Assembly: GCA_007118765.1 (NCBI GenBank)
Contig: SKQZ01000147.1
Coordinates: forward strand, 1-7,544
Reading direction: 5' to 3'
Length of the DNA stretch: 7,544 nt
Origin: Candidatus Hydrogenedentota bacterium
GTDB taxonomy: Bacteria > Hydrogenedentota > Hydrogenedentia > Hydrogenedentales > CAITNO01
The position numbers were made by a program, and so were the translations under genes. The notes beneath the pieces are model-generated. The model did not search any database, was not told where the DNA came from, and worked only from the letters and a program-made list of their open reading frames with translations. Below, piece by piece: positions 1 to 6,220 of the stretch; the first letter of the stretch is position 1; the number at the start of each line of letters is the position of its first letter.

Positions 1-1
1 G

Positions 2-1960
2 CTTGGAGCCTTTATGGGATTCTTCTACGGCCAGGGGTATAGCATTGACGGGTTGGTGATTAATCGGGGAGGGAGCACGAATGTCGGGTTGTTTGCATCT
101 ATAGGCGCTGCGGGCCATATTCATCAGGTCCACTTAACGGATGCGCAGATATATGGCCGGTCATTCGTTGGCGCGCTTGCCGGACGAAACAGCGGTACGA
201 TAACAGCATGCACCGTTGATGCTTCTGTAACAGGGACACAAGACACAGTTGGCGGTCTTGTCGGCAGGCACATCGCTGGCGCAATAAGCGCTTGTATTGC
301 CGAGATAGTGGTTGCCGGCAGGAACCGGGTCGGCGGCTTGGCGGGCGATAATTTAAGTGTTATCAGTGCGTGTTCTGTGTCGGGCAGTGTAACGGGCGAA
401 TACTATGTTGGTGGTTTGGTGGGCTTGAATAATCCGCTAAGCACCACAGAAAATGCACAAGGAATTATTGACAGATGCTATTCCAATTGTGAGGTGGTAG
501 GTGAAGAGTCGGTAGGTGGTGCGATAGGATGGAATAGCACAACCATAATCACACGCTACGATGACTTCGGAAACCCAATAGGCACAGAAACAATCCCTGG
601 TATTATTGCATCATCCTACGCACTGGGTGCTGTAACTGGTGACGAACTGGTCGGCGGTTTGGTCGGCGACCACCGGGGTGTGATAGACAAATGCTATGCG
701 GCAAATGCCGTTTCGGGCGAAACGCATGTCGGGGGACTGGTAGGACAACGTAATGATGGCACTGTACCTTCACATAGTTATTGGGACATAGGTGTCAGCG
801 GTCAATCCTCCAGTGCTGGCGGCGCCGGACGCTCAACAGAAGCCATGACGTATCCTTACTTGGATAACACGTATGTTAATTGGAACTTTGAGGAGGTGTG
901 GGAAGAAGATACCGATTATAGCGTGAATAATGGCTATCCATATCTGCAAGTATTTCATGAACCGGACGCCCCCGAAGGCGAAGGTGAACCGGAAGGCGAA
1001 CCCGAAGGCGAACCGGAAGGCGAACCCGAAGGCGAACCGGAAGGCGAACCAGAAGGCGAACCAGAAGGCGAACCTGAGGGCGAACCTGAGGGCGAACCAG
1101 AAGGTGAACCCGAAGGTGAACCAGAAGGCGAACCCGAAGGTGAACCCGAGGGCGAACCCGAAGGAGAACCTGAAGGCGAACCCGAAGGAGAAGATGAAGG
1201 CGAACCCGAAGGAGAAGATGTGGATATAGCACAAGAACTGTTGGATAACTTTGATGACTTGGCCGATGAAGACGGCCGGTTAAGTTTTGAGGACTCCGGG
1301 CTAACACGGGACGAGTTCGATGCCCTCGACCTCAACGGCAACGGCTATCTGGAACGATGGGAACTGGAAGTGGCGCTTGGCTTGTGTAACCTTGAAACGG
1401 TAATTGATGTCGCTGATCCGAGTGTGACCATCGAATGTGACAACTTCGATGCTGCCCACCAAGCCATAGCGGACGCTTTTGCCGGTGTCATCGCTTATGA
1501 GACATGCAGCGAGCGCGATTTGACCGATTACATCCGCGTCGCGTATATTGACGGACCGGAAAATGATGGCTTCGGCGGTGCGTTTAACAACACCATCGCC
1601 ATGACCCGCGAGATGTTCCATAACCATTTCCTGTTCCAGCCGGGCGAATACGTCATTACTTATGTGCTGGATGATTTCTCTGCAACGCAGACCATTACCA
1701 TTGACGATGGGTGCAGTCTTTCCGAAGGCGAGACCGAAGGTGAACCAGAAGGCGAACCGGATGAGGGTGAACCGCGTGAAGGTGAATCGGATGACGATAC
1801 GGACGATGATACAACCGACGGTTGCCTTGGTTGCGGCGGTTGTGGCGGTTCCGGTGAGCAACCCACAGACAGACTGAAACGCCTCTTGGGCGACTGGTTG
1901 TTGGTGGGCTTGAGCCTGCTCGTCTTGTTGTCGGTCGCCGGCATACAAAGAAGGCGTTAA
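2..1960 (+). CDS. GLUG-repeat surface protein with acidic spacer, EF-hands and C-terminal membrane anchor (5' partial)
   Basis: Probable exported, cell-surface-anchored repeat protein of unknown specific function. The frame is open to the window edge, and the residues before the first ATG (position 14) continue the pattern, so the true start and signal peptide lie upstream. Counting from that ATG: residues 3-30 resemble the strand that precedes GLUG arrays; seven GLUG motifs (VGGLVG type) begin at 52, 79, 106, 132, 167, 213 and 239; a SYWD...SGQ...AGG segment (255-271) of the kind that closes such arrays follows; then an EGEP spacer at 321-402. A degenerate EF-hand loop lies near 416-427 and a canonical one (D439, N441, N443, G444, E450). 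Residues 461-565 look like a beta-sandwich (HYR/Ig-like, weak). A second acidic tract is at 571-600. The end has C604, C607 and C610, a hydrophobic helix at about 628-644 and Arg646-648. GLUG repeats are known from bacterial adhesin and peptidase contexts; adhesion is only an inference. Base composition looks less GC-rich than in leuS. Confidence 0.85.
   Translation, partial: LGAFMGFFYGQGYSIDGLVINRGGSTNVGLFASIGAAGHIHQVHLTDAQIYGRSFVGALAGRNSGTITACTVDASVTGTQDTVGGLVGRHIAGAISACIAEIVVAGRNRVGGLAGDNLSVISACSVSGSVTGEYYVGGLVGLNNPLSTTENAQGIIDRCYSNCEVVGEESVGGAIGWNSTTIITRYDDFGNPIGTETIPGIIASSYALGAVTGDELVGGLVGDHRGVIDKCYAANAVSGETHVGGLVGQRNDGTVPSHSYWDIGVSGQSSSAGGAGRSTEAMTYPYLDNTYVNWNFEEVWEEDTDYSVNNGYPYLQVFHEPDAPEGEGEPEGEPEGEPEGEPEGEPEGEPEGEPEGEPEGEPEGEPEGEPEGEPEGEPEGEPEGEPEGEPEGEPEGEDEGEPEGEDVDIAQELLDNFDDLADEDGRLSFEDSGLTRDEFDALDLNGNGYLERWELEVALGLCNLETVIDVADPSVTIECDNFDAAHQAIADAFAGVIAYETCSERDLTDYIRVAYIDGPENDGFGGAFNNTIAMTREMFHNHFLFQPGEYVITYVLDDFSATQTITIDDGCSLSEGETEGEPEGEPDEGEPREGESDDDTDDDTTDGCLGCGGCGGSGEQPTDRLKRLLGDWLLVGLSLLVLLSVAGIQRRR
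164..769 (+). repeat. array of seven GLUG motifs (protein-level repeat)
   Basis: Seven copies of V-G-[GA]-[LA]-[VAI]-G are spaced 27, 27, 26, 35, 46 and 26 residues apart. Most are followed by a short I/V-x-x-[CS]-[CYS] strand and a V-[TS]-G turn, which fits a repetitive beta-solenoid-like fold. The longer spacings come from inserted loops after the fourth and fifth copies, such as the one around residues 180-195. The DNA of the copies is clearly diverged, so this is an old protein repeat and not a recent tandem duplication. Confidence 0.85.
974..1219 (+). repeat. 12-bp coding minisatellite encoding the EGEP spacer
   Basis: The 12-bp unit is GAR-GGN-GAA-CCN. From 992 to 1219 there are 19 consecutive in-register units, preceded by an irregular 18-bp lead-in. 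Units 1 to 16 and unit 18 all encode Glu-Gly-Glu-Pro and differ only at third codon positions. Units 17 and 19 encode Glu-Gly-Glu-Asp. Two exact 24-bp duplications are visible: 992-1015 repeated at 1016-1039, and 1172-1195 repeated at 1196-1219. The product would be an extended, highly acidic, disordered spacer between the GLUG domain and the EF-hand region. Its freedom from stop codons in other frames creates long spurious ORFs on both strands. Confidence 0.95.
1328..1363 (+). other. canonical EF-hand calcium-binding loop in the surface protein
   Basis: The twelve-residue loop DLNGNGYLERWE has Asp, Asn and Asn at positions 1, 3 and 5, Gly at 6, Leu at 8, Glu at 9 and the bidentate Glu at 12. 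That is a complete calcium-binding consensus. A degenerate partner loop lies about 23 residues earlier (D418, D420, G421, with D427 at position 12), so the two probably form a pair. Calcium binding is expected from the family consensus; it is not shown directly by the sequence. Confidence 0.75.
1823..1957 (+). other. C-terminal Cys/Gly motif, hydrophobic helix and Arg tail (putative sorting/anchor signal)
   Basis: The last 45 residues hold a CLGCGGCGG cluster, a short polar linker with basic residues, the segment GDWLLVGLSLLVLLSVAGI and three terminal arginines. The order motif, transmembrane helix, basic tail is that of protein-sorting C-termini (the various CTERM and LPXTG-like systems). 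I do not recognise the exact named family. An acidic linker directly before it (residues 571-600) is also typical of such anchors. It may be processed or lipid-modified at a cysteine, but that is inference. Confidence 0.6.
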
Positions 1961-1990
1961 GGTTGCCTTTTTGACAGTGCGTGATCATGA

Positions 1991-2033
1991 CGCCGGGGAC
2001 GCGAATATGCGCGGCCCCGGCGCCCTTCCTTTT
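1991..2033 (+). terminator. probable Rho-independent terminator after the surface-protein gene
   Basis: CGCCGGGG at 1991-1998 pairs with CCCCGGCG at 2015-2022. After one A/G mismatch, an inner CGCG/CGCG stem (2000-2003 with 2010-2013) closes a six-base loop (2004-2009). A pyrimidine-rich tail with four terminal T residues (about 2024-2033) follows. It starts 30 nt after the stop codon. The T-tract is interrupted by C, so termination strength is uncertain. Confidence 0.65.
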
Positions 2034-2155
2034 GCGACAGGCACTTTCGATGCGTGTTGTGTACGCACTGTGCGCTGGCGGATGCTGTAAAACACATCCC
2101 ATCTTTGTTGCTTTCCGGCTTCCTTATCGTGTCACGTCATTGGTTTGGCGGCAAG

Positions 2156-2185
2156 TTGTCCGTATGGGGAGGGTAGTGTTATCAT
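2156..2185 (+). promoter_or_regulatory. weak sigma70-like promoter candidate upstream of the GHKL ATPase gene
   Basis: TTGTCC at 2156-2161 and TATCAT at 2180-2185 are 18 nt apart and match the consensus boxes at 4 of 6 and 5 of 6 positions. The predicted start point would leave a leader of about 90 nt before the GTG at 2282. Apart from this and the terminator, I see nothing in the 321-nt gap at 1961-2281. A short open frame there has no family features. A match of this quality can occur by chance. Confidence 0.25.
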
Positions 2186-2266
2186 TGCGTTTATGGTTTG
2201 CGGCGTTGGCTTGTTGTGATTGCAGCGAGCGTGCTGCGCCGCCTCATCATTCCCCTGATGCGAAGC

Positions 2267-2271
2267 GGGAG
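2267..2271 (+). promoter_or_regulatory. ribosome binding site deciding the GTG start of the GHKL ATPase
   Basis: GGGAG lies 10 nt upstream of GTG 2282. The in-frame earlier candidates, TTG 2198 and ATG 2258, lack a comparable purine-rich site and would add residues that look unrelated to the domain. The GTG product begins VKVITVEVRED (initiator Met in vivo), which leads straight into the first strand of the ATPase fold. Confidence 0.65.
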
Positions 2272-2281
2272 ACACTTATTC

Positions 2282-3547
2282 GTGAAAGTCATAACTGTTG
2301 AAGTACGAGAAGACCATCTGGAGACGCTTGCCCAGACCAAGCCGTTGGTGGCCTTGGCGGAGCTGATCTGGAACGCATTGGATGCGGAAGCGACGGAAAC
2401 ACGCGTTGAATTTGTTGAAAACGAATTGCAGGGCATAGAAAAAATCCGGATCGTGGACAATGGACACGGTCTGCATTATGATGACGCGCTTTTGGTCTTT
2501 CGTAATTTGGGCGGCTCCTGGAAACGACAGGACAACCGCACTCGCCAACGGAAACGGATGCTTCACGGGAAATATGGCAAGGGGCGTTTTCGGGCGTTTT
2601 CGCTGGGCAATACCGTGAATTGGCATTCGACCTACAAAGAGGGGAAAGACGTTTTTTCCTGTCGCATTTCGGGCGATGCTTCGAAGTTGGGCGAGTTTGC
2701 CATTTATAGTCAACAAGCGGAGCCGCCGGACAGGGCAACCGGCATGGTTGTTGAGATTGGGCAGGTGAATGACAGCGCGGGCATGTTGCGCGGGGTGAAG
2801 GCGATGGAGGACATTACCAACCTGTTCGCCCTGTATTTGCGACAATACCCTGATACGCGCATCGTGTATGACGGCCTTCCCCTTGACCCGGCGAATGCAG
2901 AACGACGCTTCGCCCGGTATTCGCTTGATCCCATGGTGATGGAAAGCGGTGCGCGGGTCACGGCCGAGTTGGACGTAGTGGAGTGGAATATCCCGGGGAA
3001 ACGGGGCGTGGTGCTGTGCGATGAAAACGGTTTCATGCGCGTAAATGCCCTGCCCCGTTTACACTTTCGCGGGTTCAGTTATACGGCGTATCTGAAATCG
3101 GCGCATGTGGCCACACTGGACCGCGAGGGGCTGTTGGATACCGGCGAGTTGTATCCGGATTTGCGCCAGTTGCTGGATGCGGCCCGGGCCAAACTGCGCG
3201 AACATTTTGCTCTGCGCGAAGCGGAAGACGCGCAGGATATTATTGCCTTTTGGAAAGAAACCGGCCTGTATCCGTATGAGGAACAGCCGCGTACGCCGAC
3301 GGAAACAAATGAGCGGCGTATTTTTGATATTTACGCCACCCATCTTGACCGCATCTTTACTGATTTTTCGGGCGCGTCGCCGCGCACCAAACGGTTGGTG
3401 CTGCGTCTTATCCAGGAGCTGGTACACGCGGATCCGGTTCGCGTGGCCACCATTCTGGATGAACTGATTACGTTCCCCGAAGAGGCGGAAGAGAAGATAA
3501 TGGCGTTGGCAGGTGTGCAGCCGGAAGAAGAAGCCGCCGGGGAATAA
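2282..3547 (+). CDS. GHKL-fold (HSP90/MORC-like) ATPase, short form
   Basis: Putative cytosolic ATP-binding protein of the GHKL superfamily (HSP90, MutL, gyrase B, MORC); its specific role is unknown. From the GTG start (421 aa) all Bergerat-fold boxes are present: N box with E27, N31 and D34 (AELIWNALDA), G1 box D59-N-G-H-G63, and G2 box G96-K-Y-G99-K-G101. A second beta-rich region (about 120-270) should correspond to the transducer-like domain, and the C-terminal third (about 300-421) is helical and charged. No histidine-kinase phosphoacceptor region or transmembrane helix is visible. I remember longer homologues, about 600-700 aa, that continue past the region ending here into an additional domain resembling a nuclease. 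This copy stops soon after the helical ILDEL segment, at an acidic tail (PEEEAAGE). It could be a natural short form or a truncation. Such ATPases can occur near defence genes, but the neighbours here are housekeeping genes. The gap to leuS is 117 nt. Confidence 0.8.
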   Translation: MKVITVEVREDHLETLAQTKPLVALAELIWNALDAEATETRVEFVENELQGIEKIRIVDNGHGLHYDDALLVFRNLGGSWKRQDNRTRQRKRMLHGKYGKGRFRAFSLGNTVNWHSTYKEGKDVFSCRISGDASKLGEFAIYSQQAEPPDRATGMVVEIGQVNDSAGMLRGVKAMEDITNLFALYLRQYPDTRIVYDGLPLDPANAERRFARYSLDPMVMESGARVTAELDVVEWNIPGKRGVVLCDENGFMRVNALPRLHFRGFSYTAYLKSAHVATLDREGLLDTGELYPDLRQLLDAARAKLREHFALREAEDAQDIIAFWKETGLYPYEEQPRTPTETNERRIFDIYATHLDRIFTDFSGASPRTKRLVLRLIQELVHADPVRVATILDELITFPEEAEEKIMALAGVQPEEEAAGE

Positions 3548-3651
3548 AGCGGCGCAACATGCCTGCAGAAACCACGGGCTCTGCCGAGCCACTGTTTCAC
3601 GGTCACTGCAACAACCTTGTGCATCAACCCGAATCAACATTGATTTGCTAT

Positions 3652-3656
3652 GGAGA
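3652..3656 (+). promoter_or_regulatory. ribosome binding site deciding the leuS start
   Basis: GGAGA sits 8 nt before ATG 3665. It overlaps an earlier in-frame ATG (3650-3652), which has no purine-rich site of its own. Starting at 3665 gives MTAAYDHEAIETKWQ, the usual N-terminus of bacterial LeuRS, whereas the earlier ATG would only add METHN. The site therefore favours 3665. Confidence 0.75.
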
Positions 3657-3664
3657 CACACAAT

Positions 3665-6187
3665 ATGACAGCCGCGTATGATCATGAAGCCATCGAAACA
3701 AAATGGCAGCAATTCTGGCTTGAGAACAAAACGTTCAAAGCGGAAATAGACCACAACAAGCCCAAGTACTATGTGTTGGACATGTTCCCCTATCCCAGCG
3801 GCGACGGGCTGCACGTGGGACATCCCGAGGGCTATACCGCCACGGACATATTGGCGCGATACAAGCGCATGCGCGGGTTTAACGTGCTCCATCCGATGGG
3901 CTGGGACGCTTTCGGATTGCCCGCCGAACGCCATGCCGTGCGCACGGGCGAGCACCCGGCGATTATTACCAACCGCAACTGCGACACCTTTCGCCGACAG
4001 ATACAACGGCTCGGCCTGTCCTATGACTGGGACCGCGAAATCAACACCACCGACCCCAAGTATTACAAATGGACGCAATGGATATTCACGGTGCTGTACG
4101 AGCGCGGGCTGGCGTATGAAGTGGAAGCGCCGGTGAACTGGTGTCCCGCATTGAACACGGTGCTCGCCAATGAAGAAGTGAAGGACGGCAAGTATGTGGA
4201 AACGGGCGATCCGGTGGAAAAGCGTCCCATGCGCCAGTGGATGCTGAAGATCACGGAGTATGCGGAACGGCTGTTGACCGATTTGGATACATTGGACTGG
4301 CCGGAAGGCATCAAGGCGATGCAACGCGAATGGATTGGTCGTAGCGAAGGCGCGGATGTGGTGTTCACCGTGGCAGCCTCGGGCGAGCAGTTCACGGTGT
4401 TTACCACGCGGCCCGACACCCTGTTCGGCGCCACCTATTGCGTGTTGGCGCCGGAGCATCCGTTAACACAGCGCATTACCACAGAAGAACAGCGCCCGGA
4501 CGTGGAGGCATACATCAAGACCGCGGAACGAAAAAGCGCCCAGGAACGCATGAAAGAGGAAGTCACCAAGACGGGCGTGTTCACCGGCGCCTATGCGATA
4601 AACCCGGTAAACGATGCGAAAGTGCCCATCTGGATTGCAGATTATGTGTTGGCGGAATACGGCTATGGCGCGATTATGGCGGTGCCCGCTCACGATACAC
4701 GGGACTACGAGTTTGCCAAGACCTTTAATCTGCCCATCATAGAAGTCATCTCCGGCGGCAACATTGAAGAAAAAGCCTATACGGGCGACGGCACATTGGT
4801 GAACTCCCAGATTCTGGACGGTTTGAACGTTGCCGATGCCAAGAAAAAAATTGCCGCGTGGCTGGAAGAGCGCGGCCTGGGCAACGGCACAATCAACTAC
4901 AAGTTGCGCGACTGGTTGTTCTCACGGCAACGCTACTGGGGCGAGCCTTTTCCGCTGGTGCGAACCAACGACGGCAACGTGCAGGCGGTTCCCATGAAAG
5001 ACCTGCCGGTATTGCTGCCGGAACTGGACGACTACCGCCCCACTGAAGACGGCATGCCGCCGTTGGCGCGGGCGGAAGATTGGGTAAATACCACCCACCC
5101 CGAAACTGGCGCGCCCGTCACCCGGGAAACCAACACCATGCCGCAATGGGCGGGTTCCTGTTGGTATTTCCTGCGGTTTTGCGATCCCAACAACGATAAC
5201 GAAGCCTTTTCACAGGAAGCCGAACAATACTGGATGCCCGTTGATTTGTATGTCGGCGGCGCGGAGCATGCCGTGTTGCATCTGCTCTATTCCCGATTCT
5301 GGCATAAGGTGTTGTATGACGCCGGTTATGTGCATACCAACGAATTTGCCATGAAACTTTTCAATCAGGGCATGATCCTCGCCTACTCCTTCCAGGACAA
5401 CCAAGGCAAATACCATTATCCCCACGAAGTGGAACGCGACGGCGACACATGGAAACTCAAGGCAACGGGTGAACCAATCAGCGCCCAGATCGAAAAGATG
5501 AGCAAGTCGCGCTACAACGTCGTCAACCCGGACGACGTGGTGCGGGAATACGGCGCCGACGCCATGCGGCTGTATGAGATGTTCATGGGGCCGCTCGAAC
5601 GCGACAAACCGTGGACAGAAGAAGGCGTGCAGGGGGTATATCGCTTCCTGCGTCGCGCATGGGCCTTGTTCATTGCTGACGACGGCGCATTGCATAGCCG
5701 CATTGTGGTTACAGGCGGCGATGAAAACATGGCACGTGAATTGCATAAAACCATCAAGGCAGTCACCAATGACATTGAGAACATGTCGTTCAACACGGCC
5801 ATCGCCCGCATGATGGAGTTTGTTAATACAGCCACCAAGGCCACGGCCCTGGACAAAACAGCCATGGAACAGTTTGTCCTGCTGCTGGCGCCCTTCGCGC
5901 CGCACATGGCGGAGGAGCTGTGGGCACGGCTGGGCAATGCGGATTCGCAGGCCTATGCGCCGTGGCCCGAATACGATGATACGCTGCTGGTGGAAGATGC
6001 CATTGAAATACCGGTGCAGGTGCTCGGCAAACTGCGGGGCAAGATAAGTGTACCGCCCGATGCCGACAAGACAATGATCCTGGAGGCAGCAAAAGCCGAT
6101 GCAAAGATAAAGGCGCATATTGAAGGCAAAACAATTGTCAAGGAAATCTATGTGCCCGGCAAGATGGTAAACCTTGTGGTAAAATAG
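3665..6187 (+). CDS. leuS: leucyl-tRNA synthetase
   Basis: Class I aminoacyl-tRNA synthetase that charges tRNA-Leu with leucine in the cytosol (ATP + Leu + tRNA to Leu-tRNA + AMP + PPi). It is complete at 840 aa, within the bacterial range. The HIGH motif appears as HVGH at residues 50-53, and KMSKS is at 611-615. The CP1 editing domain (about 225-420) keeps the threonine-rich TTRPDT at 247-252 and the VPAHDTRD motif with D344 and D347, so post-transfer editing should be intact. WAGSCWYF at 495-502 belongs to the catalytic core. The helical anticodon-binding domain follows (about 655-775), then the small C-terminal tRNA-contact domain (779-840). In the zinc-knuckle region C160 is present but the partner cysteines are replaced (GKYVETGDPVEKR, 175-187), as I recall for several other bacterial phyla. 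The next gene begins 33 nt downstream, suggesting co-transcription. No T-box leader is visible upstream. Confidence 0.98.
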   Translation: MTAAYDHEAIETKWQQFWLENKTFKAEIDHNKPKYYVLDMFPYPSGDGLHVGHPEGYTATDILARYKRMRGFNVLHPMGWDAFGLPAERHAVRTGEHPAIITNRNCDTFRRQIQRLGLSYDWDREINTTDPKYYKWTQWIFTVLYERGLAYEVEAPVNWCPALNTVLANEEVKDGKYVETGDPVEKRPMRQWMLKITEYAERLLTDLDTLDWPEGIKAMQREWIGRSEGADVVFTVAASGEQFTVFTTRPDTLFGATYCVLAPEHPLTQRITTEEQRPDVEAYIKTAERKSAQERMKEEVTKTGVFTGAYAINPVNDAKVPIWIADYVLAEYGYGAIMAVPAHDTRDYEFAKTFNLPIIEVISGGNIEEKAYTGDGTLVNSQILDGLNVADAKKKIAAWLEERGLGNGTINYKLRDWLFSRQRYWGEPFPLVRTNDGNVQAVPMKDLPVLLPELDDYRPTEDGMPPLARAEDWVNTTHPETGAPVTRETNTMPQWAGSCWYFLRFCDPNNDNEAFSQEAEQYWMPVDLYVGGAEHAVLHLLYSRFWHKVLYDAGYVHTNEFAMKLFNQGMILAYSFQDNQGKYHYPHEVERDGDTWKLKATGEPISAQIEKMSKSRYNVVNPDDVVREYGADAMRLYEMFMGPLERDKPWTEEGVQGVYRFLRRAWALFIADDGALHSRIVVTGGDENMARELHKTIKAVTNDIENMSFNTAIARMMEFVNTATKATALDKTAMEQFVLLLAPFAPHMAEELWARLGNADSQAYAPWPEYDDTLLVEDAIEIPVQVLGKLRGKISVPPDADKTMILEAAKADAKIKAHIEGKTIVKEIYVPGKMVNLVVK

Positions 6188-6207
6188 AGCACACACCACA
6201 AACAATG

Positions 6208-6213
6208 AAAGGG
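6208..6213 (+). promoter_or_regulatory. ribosome binding site of the GlmU-like gene
   Basis: AAAGGG lies 7 nt before ATG 6221, within the 33-nt gap after leuS. The start fits the family, since the nucleotide-binding motif should begin within the first ten residues (MQAVIMAAGQ). Confidence 0.6.
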
Positions 6214-6220
6214 CGTCCTT

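Noticed and set aside
833..1341. Long open frames on both strands through the EGEP repeat encoding Lys/Asn-, Phe/Arg- or Ser/Pro-rich peptides
   Set aside because: They are by-products of a 12-bp repeat that contains no stop codon in any frame. Only the Glu-Gly-Glu-Pro frame continues into recognisable domains on both sides.
1971..1976. Perfect TTGACA box just after the surface-protein stop
   Set aside because: At 16-18 nt downstream there is only the GC-rich hairpin and no -10-like sequence, so it is not a supported promoter.
1981..2301. Small + strand open frame of 106 codons between the surface protein and the ATPase gene
   Set aside because: It begins before the terminator hairpin, runs through it, overlaps the ATPase start, lacks a clear ribosome binding site and has a Cys/Arg/Pro-rich composition typical of noncoding DNA.
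3577..3590. Hairpin GGCTC-TGCC-GAGCC between the ATPase gene and leuS, considered as a terminator
   Set aside because: The stem is only five base pairs and the following sequence has just three T residues in a row, which is too weak to call.
3617..3645. Promoter immediately upstream of leuS (TTGTGC with a poor -10)
   Set aside because: The -10 position matches only about three of six bases, and transcription would begin at or after the ribosome binding site.
3548..3664. T-box leader upstream of leuS
   Set aside because: The gap is too short and lacks the conserved T-box sequence and an antiterminator-like structure.
3059..4459. Antisense open frame of 466 codons covering the end of the ATPase gene and the start of leuS
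   Set aside because: It runs opposite two well-supported genes and crosses their intergenic gap, its translation is rich in His, Arg and Cys with no domain, and its openness follows from the codon use of the sense genes.
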